Shown: piece after piece, positions 57,301 to 60,398 of the stretch
Position numbering within the stretch: position 1 is the stretch's first letter
Layout of the letters: each line of letters starts with the position of its first letter
DNA from: Limnephilus marmoratus
Lineage: Eukaryota > Arthropoda > Insecta > Trichoptera > Limnephilidae
Reading direction: 5' to 3'
Assembly: GCA_917880885.1 (NCBI GenBank)
Contig: OU862910.1
Span: 17,062,710 to 17,126,709, forward strand
Length of the DNA: 64,000 nucleotides
Position numbers and translations under genes: made by a program
The notes under the pieces: generated by a model
Told to the model about the DNA's origin: nothing
Database searches by the model: none
Seen by the model: only the letters and a program-made list of their open reading frames with translations

Positions 57301-59209
57301 ATCATGATTGGGTCTTTGAAACATTAAATTCGACGAGGTTATTCTTACCCTTACCCCAAGAGAAAACACTCTCGAGGTAACCGTCCATTCTTTGCTTCAA
57401 AGCCCTCCGAGCTATTGGAGTTTGTGTGCCCTTTGGGGGTTTGTCAAACAAAAAGCTATCATGGACTGTACTGTCATCCGCGTAACAATGAATCGGTGCA
57501 CAAGTCAAGAGGTCATTGATGTGCAACAGAAACAAAGTCGGTGACAGAACCGATCCCTGTGGGACGCCAGCATTTATCGAATGCGAGGAAGAGGTGAAAC
57601 CGTCAGCAACCGCCTGAATCGACCTTTCCCTCAAAAAGTCGGCAATCCACGTACGCAAGGATGCGGGAAGTCCGTAAGAAGACAGTTTGTTGACAAGCCC
57701 TCGGTGCCAAACCCGGTCAAAGGCCTTGGAAATATCCAGTGCAACCGTTTGGGTCTCACCGAAACGTTCCAGGCACCGCCCCCAAACATGCGTCACATAC
57801 GCGAGAAGATCACCGCACGAGCGGTTCCGCCGGAATCCGTATTGACGGTCGTTAATAATTTTGTTCTTCTCGAGGTATGTGAGCAGTTTGTCGTTGATCA
57901 CACGTTCCATCACCTTAGACAGAACTGATGTGATCGCTATGGGGCGGTAGTTGGCTGGGTTGGAGCGGTCACCCTTCTTTGGAATAGGGTGAATGATCGC
58001 TTTTTTCCAACCAGAGGGCACAGAGCCAGACTTCAGGGACATTTTGAAAAGCTTCGTCAAAACTGGAGCTATTTCTGCAGCGCACCTCTGTAATACCAGG
58101 GCAGGTATTCCGTCAGGCCCACTGGCTTTATTAATATCAAGCCCTCGTAAGACTTGGAGTACATCCCGATGCCGGATCCTCAGCTTTTTCATATGAAAAC
58201 CGCAATGAGGAACCGACGGCGGGGTAGCACCTTGATCATCGAGGGTCGAGTTTTCCGCGAACATTTTGCCTAATAAGTTAGCCTTTTCGGCGGCGGTATT
58301 TGCTAGAGAGCCGTCAGGTCTGGTAAGAGGTGGCAGACTGGGTTTGCAGAAATTGGGGGGGACGAACGGACGGACGGACTTTGAAATAAAGATTTGGAAA
58401 GTGGTAGGTTTTCCTTTTTTGTATATTGTATTTTTTGGGCATTAAGTGTTAAAATTTCTAGACATTTTGTTTATAAGTAATTAAATATCAGAAGTGATGT
58501 TTTTACTTTGATTTGTAATAAAAATAATTTGGTTTATTTCATTTTTTTACATCAATCTCCACTTAATTGCAGAAATTCCGGACTGTTTAGAATTCCCCCC
58601 GCATTCCGGACAAAGACCTATATTTCCGGACTTGTCCGGAAAATTCCAGACGTAGGGAGACCCTAAGTACATCAGACATAAAAAAAATTAATTCAAATGT
58701 TTAACTCAAGTTTCTTACTTTTGGGAGTGGTGTAAGGTTCATCGCTGTAATTATCAACTTCATTTTCAGATTTGACAGAATAATCGTCCACAATTTCATC
58801 TTTAATATCTGTGCTGCACTCAGCTTTCACCGATTCCAATAACATATCCACCATATTTACTTCCGTTTCTTGTGATATGGAAGTTAAGGCAATCTGTGTA
58901 GTGGAACATTTGAGGGCATATTCATTGAAGGATGTCACTTTAAGCCTACATGACTCACAAACTTGAACCGGCAAGGTATCATCCATTACAACCTAAAATT
59001 AAATACAAAACAATATTATTTTTGATAATGACATAGATGCTGTCTTGTAGAAATATACAATCATGGATACTCACAATTATTGACAAATATTTTTCTATTA
59101 AATCCACCAAATACATATTGTCATCGGAGAATATATGATCTATATCACCATTGCATAAATCAGCACACAGACGACAAGAGTTTTCCAAACAGACTTTCTT
59201 TTGAGACAT
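15221..59209 (-). CDS. ZAD-C2H2 zinc-finger protein, gene C (9 exons over 44 kb, 548 aa, complete)
   Basis: Exons in transcription order: 59209-59075, 58992-58719, 33133-32926, 32825-32652, 32562-32356, 29194-29024, 17301-17112, 16785-16632, 15354-15221. Every junction is GT-AG and the phases (0, 1, 2, 2, 2, 2, 0, 1) give one uninterrupted frame. The ZAD has zinc ligands C12, C15, C57 and C60. A lysine-rich linker (KRKSKRKTLKTKDKKIKSKK) precedes ten C2H2 fingers that match gene B finger by finger, including the unusual CxC second finger and the intron-split ninth. The tail is 44 residues, rich in I, P and D. Probable nuclear DNA-binding dimer; target unknown. Odd points: a 25.6 kb intron 2 absent from gene B, and an 11.7 kb intron 6. 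It converges on gene B. Confidence 0.88.
15355..16631. other. Gene C intron 8
   Basis: A 1.28 kb intron. Short frames on the minus strand (15878-16137) show no known domain. No transposon ends were identified. Confidence 0.5.
16632..17301 (-). CDS. Gene C exons 7-8: fingers 7-10
   Basis: Exon 7 (17301-17112, 190 nt) and exon 8 (16785-16632, 154 nt) have the same lengths as their gene B counterparts. They encode the end of finger 7, fingers 8 and 9 (GFKWRRSFE / SHLNNH across the intron) and finger 10 ([14 protein letters not shown]...H). The intron is 326 bp. Confidence 0.9.
17417..17432 (+). repeat. G16 homopolymer in gene C intron 6
   Basis: A 16-base G run followed about 60 bases later by GGGGGGGAGGGG (about 17491-17502). 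Potential G-quadruplex; also a likely place for assembly error. Confidence 0.7.
17560..17660. repeat. Small foldback repeat (about 30-bp arms)
   Basis: TGAAAATTCATTAAAGGTGA at 17560 pairs with the inverted segment ending TTTTAATGACTTTTCA at 17660, with an A/T run in each arm and about 40 bases between. Perhaps a tiny MITE remnant. Confidence 0.5.
17661..19074. other. Gene C intron 6, part without recognised features
   Basis: AT-rich DNA with no ORF of note. A segment near 18030 (GTGATAAAAAGTGAAGTGAC) weakly resembles the end of the 228-bp repeat at 42007, too short to interpret. Confidence 0.4.
19075..19480 (+). repeat. Degenerate purine-rich tandem repeat (about 400 bp)
   Basis: The plus strand is built almost entirely from variants of GAAGC, GGAAGC, AAGCAAGAAGC and GGGAAGC, giving a nearly pure A/G tract. 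On the minus strand this reads as open frames of up to 130 codons rich in S, F, L and P, which are translation artefacts of the repeat and not genes. Such polypurine-polypyrimidine DNA can form triplex structures. Confidence 0.8.
19481..20407. other. Gene C intron 6, with a LINE-tail-like segment near 20000
   Basis: Contains a 10-bp tandem (ATCGTATCGTATTGTATCGT, about 19668-19690). At 19995-20045 a sequence resembles the 3' end of an insect LINE in minus orientation: a GCCCATAAGGGC palindrome followed by an AATAAATAA-like tail. No coding remnant. Confidence 0.4.
21140..21195. repeat. 17-bp tandem repeat, three units
   Basis: GACTCCAGGACTTCGTG is repeated three times with one or two base differences. 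On the minus strand it encodes three EVLESH units, which explains a short open frame there. Confidence 0.75.
21395..22135. repeat. Tandem array of about six 121-122 bp units
   Basis: Each unit includes TGAAATACGTACATATGAAA, then TTTAATTTATTGGGGGGCTA, then GCAAGACGAGTTGTTATCTA. Unit starts fall near 21400, 21519, 21641, 21762, 21884 and 22006. Units differ by only a few bases, so amplification was recent. It sits wholly inside the hAT element. The flank at 22140-22225 (CAGCGCTCTTGAGGCGATTT, ending in an ATT repeat) resembles the 3' end of LINE E at 42384. Confidence 0.9.
22698..22958. other. Short spacer before the LTR element
   Basis: AT-rich; no feature. The 5-6 bases before the LTR (AAATTA) may be the target site but no matching duplication was located on the far side. 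Confidence 0.4.
22959..23694 (+). repeat. Upstream LTR with TATA box and splice donor
   Basis: A TATAAAA box at 23141 has a TCACTT initiator-like site about 30 bp downstream (A at 23171). At the end of the repeat is a strong donor, AAG|GTGAGT (intron would start 23672). A GATA run lies at about 23627-23640. The 63-codon minus-strand frame at 23425-23616 recurs in the other LTR and is not thought to be a gene. Confidence 0.75.
24105..25391 (+). CDS. Retrotransposon integrase (Ty3/Gypsy class), intact 428-codon ORF
   Basis: Zinc-binding HHCC region: H76, H83, C113, C116, with the family's YYWPNMY between. The catalytic core has all three acidic residues: D146 (SIDLVGPL), D206 (CDNGSQF) and E242 (VVERYNQTL), with 35 residues between the last two, the classical DD35E spacing. 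A C-terminal region with YNLRRKNVTFQEGDVVWRKN corresponds to the DNA-binding tail. The ATG follows directly after a run of acceptor-like AGs (TTTCAGGTACTTTCTAG, last AG 24102-24103), so an LTR-initiated, spliced mRNA would place this ATG first. In other elements integrase is the end of the Pol polyprotein; here it stands alone, without any break. No upstream pol is joined: a TGA lies in frame at 24048. Confidence 0.9.
   Translation: MDLAIISGIDSQPTKDEWYLNVWKGCQEFPQRYLNFQIKDNELYRHTKNGIALCEDTSWKLVVPQERRANIVADSHESIRACHPGIFKTYKKLQLHYYWPNMYREVKQFINRCTVCKAHKISTAPPNGISKNPKIVTRPMQMLSIDLVGPLPRSYSGHTIILSCVDVFSKYTWLFPLRKGTAGSIVKNLEENIFLVHGVPKTIVCDNGSQFTSREFKELLKNYNIQLPFYNTLYTPQNNVVERYNQTLGTALSILVESDHRNWSKFLPQVQSAMNNTVNCATNFTPYFLMHGREQIIDGDLHRNLLTDGETNPKDGTLHKIYAKRLQGLSSVYEKVSDALLKAYQKGASHYNLRRKNVTFQEGDVVWRKNFVQSNAINYFAQKLAPRFVQNVVIKKKSDLVYTLADLQGILTGDYHVKDIVKSDDIPV
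25392..26986. other. Non-coding internal region of the integrase-only LTR element
   Basis: 1.6 kb AT-rich sequence with no ORF of note (a 64-codon minus frame at 26269-26463 has no recognisable domain). It ends at the purine tract before the downstream LTR. It could hold packaging or regulatory signals, or be degraded pol. Confidence 0.5.
26987..27722 (+). repeat. Downstream LTR
   Basis: Direct copy of 22959-23694, offset 4028 bp, with the same TATA box (about 27169), polyadenylation-like AATAAA (about 27570) and donor. It is followed at 27902 by TGGCGCCCC, which looks like a tRNA primer-binding site. If real, this repeat is longer (to about 27900) and could also be the 5' LTR of a second, lost element. 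Confidence 0.8.
27723..28125. other. Spacer after the LTR element, with TGGCGCCCC motif
   Basis: AT-rich. CTGGTTAATCAACCAG (27886-27901) is a small hairpin directly before TGGCGCCCC (27902-27910), reminiscent of an LTR end plus primer-binding site. Nothing else recognised. Confidence 0.4.
28126..28621 (-). pseudogene. LINE C: C-terminal fragment of a non-LTR reverse transcriptase
   Basis: About 165 residues downstream of the RT core are retained: LLFTGLVRSHLEYNSTIWAP, then IERVQHKFLRFINYK, both typical of Jockey/I/R1-group ORF2 proteins after the RT domain. It ends at a natural stop (28126). The upstream RT and endonuclease are missing, as in 5'-truncated copies. LINE A has an equivalent block (LVRSRLESGSIIWSP) but is clearly a different family. 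Confidence 0.8.
29024..29194 (-). CDS. Gene C exon 6: fingers 5-6 and start of 7
   Basis: Encodes FASKHAVQIHIKAVH (end of finger 5), a complete finger CDICGRAFTSKGTLKAH and the cysteines of finger 7 (CPHC). It is 171 nt, identical in length to the matching exon of gene B (5532-5702) and with the same phase at both ends. Confidence 0.9.
29292..30287 (+). mobile_element. mariner-like element with perfect terminal inverted repeats, internally deleted
   Basis: Ends are exact inverted repeats of at least 30 bp (CGAGGGCTATTCAGAAACTA at the start) and are flanked by TA on both sides (29290-29291, 30288-30289), the Tc1/mariner target. At 996 bp it is shorter than a full mariner. The transposase (29454 onward) starts with an HTH region and keeps GDETW, the first catalytic motif, but changes frame near 29710 and jumps at about 29985 to the final 65 residues. 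The second catalytic motif region is deleted. Identical ends suggest it may still be movable by a relative. Confidence 0.9.
29454..30188 (+). pseudogene. mariner transposase, broken by frameshift and internal deletion
   Basis: Frame 1 (29454-29711) carries the first HTH (VIRFLLAKNEKPIEIHRQL), the RSGRPS linker and the start of the second HTH. Frame 2 (29698-29985) carries CARWVPKML and the catalytic VTGDETWVKH. Frame 3 (about 30000-30188) gives the C-terminus (ACVTEWLRSQAADFYDEGIS...LVHHYNRCLNLFGDYVEK). The part between the first and third catalytic acids is lost. Confidence 0.85.
30289..30600. repeat. Dispersed repeat with CTGT run, copy 1
   Basis: Starts TATTATAAATTAAAGTCCCC, followed by GTCTGTCTGTCTGTCTG and GCGATAAACTCGAAAAC. 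The same start recurs at about 32176. Likely a non-autonomous element common in insect genomes (Helitron-, RTE- or SINE-like); class not determined. Confidence 0.5.
30663..32075 (-). pseudogene. LINE F copy 1: 3' half of a non-LTR retrotransposon ORF2
   Basis: Minus strand, 5'-truncated near 32075. The frame down to 30737 keeps the reverse transcriptase: NPANYRPIAITSVLSKV, LDISKAFDRVWHRGL, GVPQGSVLSPTLFLLHINDL, and the catalytic CYADDST. The C-terminal segment (KSQVRPTVEFGSHLWSG) follows. Compared with copy 2 (56545-58352) it has small in-frame deletions. The 3' UTR has paired CCTGAGG segments that would fold, then poly(A) (T run at 30667-30682 on the plus strand). Most similar to CR1/Jockey-group enzymes. 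Confidence 0.87.
32176..32330. repeat. Dispersed repeat, copy 2 (ends AACGCGTGGCCGGGTCAGCTAG)
   Basis: Shares the ATTATAAATTAAAGTCC start and the GCGATAAACTC segment with the repeat at 30289, and ends near CGCGTGGCCGGGTCAGCTAG. A CTAG-type GC-rich end would fit a Helitron-like or RTE-like non-autonomous element; unproven. Confidence 0.5.
32356..33133 (-). CDS. Gene C exons 3-5: basic linker and fingers 1-4
   Basis: Exon 3 (33133-32926) codes the lysine-rich linker, an acidic VKVEPDE stretch (matching a sumoylation-type pattern) and NRSFIK. Exon 4 (32825-32652) codes fingers 1-2. Exon 5 (32562-32356) codes fingers 3-4 and the start of finger 5 (SCEICGA). Introns here are only 100 and 89 bp, in contrast to the giant intron before exon 3. 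Confidence 0.9.
33134..33729. other. Start of gene C intron 2 (3' side), with a LINE-tail fragment
   Basis: The acceptor for exon 3 is at 33134-33135. At 33215-33425 a GC-richer segment (TTTGGTGATTTGCAGGGGTG) resembles the LINE tail seen at 7455. The rest is AT-rich with no gene. Confidence 0.45.
33770..34678 (-). pseudogene. LINE D ORF2, 3' part: catalytic YADD and C-terminus
   Basis: Picks up exactly where the upstream part stops (MYV of the duplicated target, then NDIFKQNLSGTVI) and contains the catalytic SYADDTII. After it come YLGVIVDQHMKWNRHI and the C-terminal helical region, ending at TAA. No break inside this part. The ATGTACGT shared by both halves is the target duplication of the inserted element. 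Confidence 0.85.
34679..36976 (-). mobile_element. Unclassified DNA transposon (TAGGG ends, 8-bp TSD) inserted in LINE D
   Basis: Ends TAGGGTGTCCCA and inverted TAGGGCGTCCCA; imperfect inverted similarity continues for about 140 bp (a shared AAAATGCATACCCTCT-like segment and a second block ACCCGTGCCGACTT). The target duplication ACGTACAT is perfect (34671-34678, 36977-36984), and removing the element restores the LINE frame at MYVND. The single broken gene inside (36737 to 35347) is not a hAT, mariner, piggyBac or P transposase that I recognise, although TAGGG and 8 bp would fit hAT. Confidence 0.85.
35347..36737 (-). pseudogene. Broken transposase-like gene of the unclassified element
   Basis: Starts MSVELRSSKKEIFLIGDVKH; then GSKLPSNGQVLGVLFYNIRE, an IIYWEKARIPT block, and DIAHADALQLIKINEDRIFL. 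One frame with in-frame TGA (36477) and TAG (36222) continues to ITPQLVAALDRCQLSVRDSVF and a block RPPGAMHQGRWMARAIYSFK. A third stop (35598) and a frameshift near 35570 precede RLYRWLWYLTDEVSVLSLF. The blocks recall a widespread arthropod family of uncharacterised proteins in which a longer central domain lies between the last two; that part looks deleted here. No function is assigned beyond probable transposase. Confidence 0.55.
36985..39076 (-). pseudogene. LINE D ORF2, 5' part: endonuclease and first half of reverse transcriptase
   Basis: ATG at 39076 precedes an apurinic-type endonuclease (IIIHMNVRSLEKNF, CIILSETH, later CIDHIFTN and TVTDHYACIF). A frameshift at about 38555 splits the NWRY/GDIN region, and a TAA at 38092 interrupts the linker. 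RT then runs through GSAPGFDGITIQTLKSI, NYRPISLLSNIAKIFEK, FVDLQKAFDSISH and GIPQGTVLGPLLFIMYV, where the transposon insertion cuts it. Confidence 0.82.
39073..40047 (-). CDS. LINE D middle ORF, 324 codons, unknown function
   Basis: Unrecognised protein. It starts 15 nt after the ORF1 stop and in the same frame, and its stop overlaps the ORF2 start (ATGA at 39076-39073). Composition is extreme: very rich in I, N, L, Y, H, S, poor in G, D, E and V, because the coding strand has few Gs. Several hydrophobic runs (for example IIPILPIINSITIISML) could be membrane-associated or simply reflect composition. Other frames of the same DNA are full of stops, which argues that this frame was under selection. 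Unlike the usual two-ORF LINE layout. Confidence 0.5.
   Translation of the reverse strand: MPNHNSNVQLIHYSTMKIKNLIIIFSHHPLYHFNAHYSKMDIICITYNSAGLIIMICYNEISNFSSIYENPHLINMPVLCFPTIKPHSLSNIDILYLIIHPNHILINNIIPILPIINSITIISMLRICNFLNPKYPELFFPSFANTVNFLNYTIFIIYKFAKTAYNNHNNYIFSKYFIRKRFFHYNNPNLNFTFEITKYKLFIIAIDSQYQKMITYINMNVIELWNCIITMNIYCKNLSLELPLLKTYGTTYSNNFYHLNILIHKYKISIIITIETNLLNYLHIYKFYVTSIYTSLHMYYYICKCEVYFQPNVNIIIIFITTSK
40063..41053 (-). CDS. LINE D ORF1: coiled-coil plus FP-C-like nucleic-acid-binding protein
   Basis: An open frame of about 330 codons reaches the truncated 5' edge without ATG in its first part. It has a long coiled coil (QQEMKKRLDIIEKSNDKVNSEVIELKNQ), then a region CNIEIRGIPETTAENN, IIATFKNTQARDSWLDK and a C-terminal block YISEHLTPKCKFLL...FKYTWVKSGRILLR. 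This matches the ORF1 type of insect LINEs that resembles the baculovirus FP protein C-terminal domain. Role: RNA binding and assembly of the retrotransposition particle. The stop is TGA, followed by CTA (see findings). Family call by memory of motifs. Confidence 0.78.
41082..42018 (-). pseudogene. LINE D copy B: 3' end fragment
   Basis: Minus strand. It repeats the YADD-to-stop part of copy A with only scattered base differences (for example the frame 41689-41069, MKWNRHICELFKRIRKC). The 5' edge is at about 42018, inside the codons before the point where copy A is interrupted, and joins the 228-bp repeat there. Its 3' end abuts the 5' edge of copy A within about 30 bp, through a GATAGATA stretch. 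Confidence 0.85.
42007..42234. repeat. 228-bp direct repeat, copy 1
   Basis: Starts GTTTAAAAATATTAATTTAG and ends AAAAGTGTTTATTA. Identical by eye to 43575-43802. It contains CGGCGCAATTTTATTAAATA and no ORF. Here it sits between the LINE D copy B edge and AT-rich DNA (42235-42383). Confidence 0.9.
42384..44512 (-). pseudogene. LINE E: CR1/L2-like non-LTR retrotransposon, 5'-truncated and interrupted
   Basis: Minus strand. RT begins at the truncated edge with SNYRPVSNLPLISKILEK, then FHSTETGLLRILSDI, VLDMSAAFDTIDHDFL, SGVPQGSVLGPLLFIL and, after a frame break near 44060, HCYADDQQVYFY. It continues to SGSDITPNN, where the second 228-bp repeat cuts in. Then LLGVNLDADFSLK, SRLDYCNGIYASLPK, and AYLSEL...FGERAFGVSGPKAWNGLP, the usual CR1/L2 C-terminus. 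The stop is at 42946; the 3' region ends in an ATT/TAA microsatellite (42384-42400). Confidence 0.87.
43575..43802. repeat. 228-bp direct repeat, copy 2, inserted in LINE E
   Basis: Identical by eye to 42007-42234. It replaces at most a few codons of LINE E ORF2 between SDITPNN and LLGVNLD. No target duplication or inverted ends. Short matches at both junctions (GTTT and TTATTA) fit a templated filler rather than a transposon. Confidence 0.9.
44513..44625. repeat. AT-rich degenerate tandem repeat
   Basis: Built from variants of TTTATTTGTAATATAATAAT. No coding content; marks the broken 5' edge of LINE E. Confidence 0.7.
44757..44912 (+). mobile_element. LINE F 3' UTR fragment, plus strand
   Basis: Contains CCTCCACACAGCATC, the folded CCTGAGGGAAATTATTTTCC segment, GCCTCCTGTGTGGAGCTCAA and an A run, as in the 3' ends of LINE F copies 1 and 2. 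No ORF; a very short 5'-truncated insertion. Confidence 0.8.
45033..45218. mobile_element. Foldback/MITE with about 50-bp arms
   Basis: CAACTCATAATGAAACCAAC at 45033 is mirrored exactly at 45199-45218, and the arms continue inward to about 50 bp with roughly four mismatches. About 87 bases separate them, including CCCTAACCTAACTTAACC (telomere-like). No target duplication found. Confidence 0.75.
45219..45669. other. Gene C intron 2, unannotated stretch
   Basis: AT-rich, no gene. A short frame at 45552-45794 overlaps the SINE head and is not a gene. Confidence 0.45.
45670..45997 (+). mobile_element. SINE copy 2, left part (continues at 52371)
   Basis: tRNA-like head GACGACCGGCGTGGTCTAGG with A- and B-box-like segments, then the same body as 6760-7178. 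The copy is broken at CTCACAAC by the 6.4 kb hAT-like element and resumes at 52371-52461 with the remaining CATACCCCAATTGGGGATGC part and an A8 tail. The intact copy at 6760 shows a single CTCACAAC (7081-7088) at this place. Confidence 0.88.
46490..47640 (+). pseudogene. Decayed C2H2 zinc-finger array inside the hAT-like element
   Basis: At least ten finger remnants of one type, FSCPDCNYSCS, each with a HSGQKPFSC-type linker, occur in several frames: two in 46577-46852, three in 47053-47262 and more in 47391-47625. Frames shift and stops recur, and some second histidines are changed (HVLTQ), so it is a pseudogene. The fingers resemble each other more than those of genes A-C (which have varied finger sequences), so it is a different, recently amplified finger family. 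It may be a captured host exon. Confidence 0.82.
47790..48707 (+). pseudogene. LINE A ORF1 (gag-like), two compensating frameshifts
   Basis: MTEPTLRDLMNIINEQ opens a frame that leaves at about 48020, runs in the +1 frame through a P/A/S-rich region (RSPPKPRRPSKELL, TSSTGTSDEY) and returns before 48360. The original frame then gives QWTVVDCKKRPATVIG and a conserved C-terminal domain: HTYFHLYQLHPETSINDLTS through KGEYASFKLGIP to LPGLKPS. This resembles the ORF1 C-terminal domain of several insect LINEs and related gag proteins (RNA-binding). Ends at TGA 48705-48707. The GC-rich middle contrasts with AT-rich surroundings. Confidence 0.75.
48711..51558 (+). pseudogene. LINE A ORF2: endonuclease and reverse transcriptase, one frameshift
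   Basis: The endonuclease begins LHFFYQNVRGLKSKCASF, with IGLTETWL, VLGDFNMHS and LDLILCN, through DSPLVTEDKHHPALEF. A one-base frameshift near 49700 ends this frame (stop 49707); the other frame carries on to 51558 unbroken. RT: SLGPDFLPVFFLK, ENFRPVAILSAPAILFE, YNDFSKAFDTVNHDVLL, SGVPQGSNLGPLLFSIF and catalytic LLFADDLKLFLE. C-terminal RVQKKFLRFLYMREYG region as in Jockey/I group. There is no ATG between the ORF1 stop and the endonuclease start; the first ATG (48786) would remove the first strand of the endonuclease. Confidence 0.85.
51715..51905. repeat. Imperfect direct repeat around GTAAAACATAAACRAAAAGG
   Basis: Two copies of GGAATTCCCTGTAAAACATAAAC-like sequence (near 51778 and 51857), each followed by AAAAGGGT and CCAACTTGG, separated by about 75 bp. 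Part of the right arm of the hAT-like element. Confidence 0.6.
52371..52461 (+). mobile_element. SINE copy 2, right part
   Basis: Starts with the duplicated CTCACAAC and continues CATACCCCAATTGGGGATGC to CTCTTGTGACGTATTCCTAT and an A8 tail. It completes the SINE started at 45670. Confidence 0.88.
52549..53170. mobile_element. Non-coding transposon with CATAG ends and 8-bp TSD
   Basis: Left end CATAGACATATGAATATTAG and inverted right end CATAGACAAATGAATATTAG match over 26 bp with one difference. GTTATTAA is duplicated exactly (52541-52548, 53171-53178). 622 bp, no transposase. The CAT start with 8-bp duplication would fit P-element-like or hAT-like MITEs; unresolved. Confidence 0.85.
53192..54361. 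mobile_element. Element with about 120-bp terminal inverted repeats
   Basis: The left arm AAGACGGGTCCATTGCGCGG through AAGGTCATAAATGTTTGA to GAGCTTCCCGTGTTCGGC is mirrored in the right arm (54240-54361) with scattered changes and small indels. No clear target duplication. The interior has two related segments around TTATTTATCAGGAAAGATTT (about 53501 and 53840) and no recognised gene. Open frames (for example 53804-54070) have no domain. Confidence 0.72.
54362..54814. other. Gene C intron 2, unannotated stretch
   Basis: AT-rich. A 92-codon frame at 54560-54838 is hydrophobic, I/F/L-rich and runs into the next element, so it is not considered a gene. The last 8 bp are the GTCTAACG target site. 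Confidence 0.45.
54815..55793. mobile_element. hAT MITE with internal 56-bp satellite
   Basis: Left end CAGTGGTTCCCAACC and inverted right end CAGGGTTTCCCAACC, with the target duplication GTCTAACG perfect at 54807-54814 and 55794-55801. A C21-type run (about 54879-54899) and a G20-type run (about 54950-54970) lie near the left end, about 50 bases apart. The interior is mostly a 56-bp tandem array. No transposase. Same class of ends as 11550. Confidence 0.9.
55050..55595. repeat. Tandem array of nine 56-bp units
   Basis: The motif AGCAGAATATTTACCACAAT recurs at exact 56-bp steps (55091, 55147, 55203, 55259, 55315, 55371, 55427, 55483, 55539). The rest of each unit is GGAGGGGGCGGAATGGGATA-like and G-rich. 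Unit length is invariant, so the array is young. Confidence 0.92.
55867..55915. repeat. Interstitial insect telomere-type repeat (CCTAA)n
   Basis: CCTAACCTAATAACCTAACC and further CCTAACC units: about nine CCTAA units with small interruptions. TTAGG is the ancestral insect telomere repeat. The run is short and internal, so it is not a chromosome end. Confidence 0.8.
55916..56544. other. Gene C intron 2, unannotated stretch
   Basis: AT-rich; a 60-codon frame at 56296-56478 shows no domain. Ends at the poly(A)/T run of LINE F copy 2. Confidence 0.45.
56545..58352 (-). pseudogene. LINE F copy 2: 3' two-thirds of ORF2 with one premature stop
   Basis: Minus strand. From the truncated edge at about 58352 (PSLPPLTRPDGSLANTAAEK) one frame runs to 56609 with a single TGA at about 57302 where copy 1 has a cysteine codon. 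RT motifs: LDINKASGPDGIPALVLQRC, PIPKKGDRSNPANYRPIAIT, ALDISKAFDRVWHRGL, GVPQGSVLSPTLFLLHIN and catalytic HCYADDSTVHDSF. C-terminal block KSQVRPTVEFGSHLWSG and the folded, poly(A)-ended 3' UTR as in copy 1. It is longer and better preserved than copy 1. 5' part (ORF1, endonuclease) absent. Confidence 0.9.
58353..58718. other. Start of gene C intron 2 (5' side)
   Basis: AT-rich, with a C/G patch AGAATTCCCCCCGCATTCCG and repeated TCCGGA near 58590-58645. No gene. The donor of exon 2 is at 58717-58718. Confidence 0.5.
58719..59209 (-). CDS. Gene C exons 1-2: ZAD domain
   Basis: Exon 1 (59209-59075) runs from MSQKKVCLENSCRLC to LSII. Exon 2 (58992-58719) continues VVMDDTLPVQVCESC and an acidic region, ending in phase 1. 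The ATG at 59209 is the only early in-frame start and gives the ZAD with a short N-terminus. The intron between them is 82 bp. Confidence 0.9.
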
Positions 59210-60340
59210 TTAGAACTTATTTTAATCCCTTTTGTCCTAAATGAAAATTTACTGTTCAATAAGAAAAATACATTTAAAAGTGTACTGACAAAGTTCATAA
59301 AGCACGAATAGTTTGAAAAATATTAATTGTAATGATCTTTTTTAATGTACATATTTTTTATTATGGTCTTTTCTACGATCTTTTCTGCGATCACAAGATC
59401 ACAATAACCATCTGTCATCTATCATCTGACACTTCTGACCATAGATATACCACTCGCAACTGTAGTGATGAGTGATGACTGATGAATGATCGATATGTTT
59501 TAATCGCTGGAGGGGGAAAAATTGTTATGGTGCATTGGTATTGATATACCTTTAGGTATTTTAATGTCAAAAATTCACGGTGTTATACCTTTAGGTATTT
59601 TAATGCCAAAAATTCACGGAACTGAATAAATGTGTACCATTCAATAAGGTCGCTAGCATGGGAGTAGGCGGTAAACACAAAGAGCTTAAAGTTAGTCAAA
59701 GTACCGGAAATAGTCATATAATTTAAGAAAGCAACGAAGGATGAGATAAAATCATTTTTTCGAACGCAGGATAATATAATAATAACATTTGTACCTAGCG
59801 GCTAACACAGAGCGGCGAAAGTAAAGCGGGACCGCAATAAAAATTGGAAAGCCAGGATATTTTCGGCAAGGACTAATAAAACCCAATTGCCGCGCCGAGC
59901 CGAGCGAAGGGCCATAAACCTTTTCGTTTAATACTCGATGCCGCCCGCCGCCGCCGATGGGAATAATTCCGAAGATGTACGCAAGGGATAAAAAAATTTC
60001 AACACGATAGTCAGTCACCATTTACCCGGCTAGGGGGTAGTACTCCACTCCGCCAACGGAGTGTCCCGCGATTTGCAACCCGGCCAGGGCTTGCAAACCC
60101 TGAGATTAGAGTAGTCATCGAAAAGGAGGAACAATAGTAATAAATTATTAGTTAAATTCACATATAGCAAAAAACGCGGTAGAATCTAAACTGATAGGTT
60201 AGCTTTCACGATACGCGTCTAGATTACCTAATTGTTCTAAATTGATGATAGGTATATTTTTTTTTTTTCAAATTTTCTTTCGTTTTTTTTTTAATTAATA
60301 ATTTATGTCTGGGTTTAATGCTTCCCGCCTCAAAGAGTAT
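59210..60340. other. Upstream region of gene C and 5' part of the gag-only LTR element
   Basis: The gene C promoter should lie just right of 59209; no TATA box was identified. A direct repeat of about 36 bp (TACCTTTAGGTATTTTAATG then CCAAAAATTCACGG) occurs at about 59547 and 59586. A GC-rich, structured segment (59930-60120) has no ORF and may be LTR or leader of the retroelement. No LTR duplicate was found in the window. Confidence 0.4.
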
Positions 60341-60341
60341 T

Positions 60342-60353
60342 TGGCGCCCAAAT
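60342..60353 (+). promoter_or_regulatory. Possible tRNA primer-binding site of the gag-only element
   Basis: TGGCGCCCAAA lies 57 bases before the gag ATG. It begins with TGG and matches the 3' end of the tRNA-Lys type commonly used by retroelements. The expected LTR end directly before it is not obvious (no CA), so this is an inference. Confidence 0.45.
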
Positions 60354-60398
60354 TAGTTTAGGAATAGTTTTAAAAATAGATTTAAAATTTAATTATAC

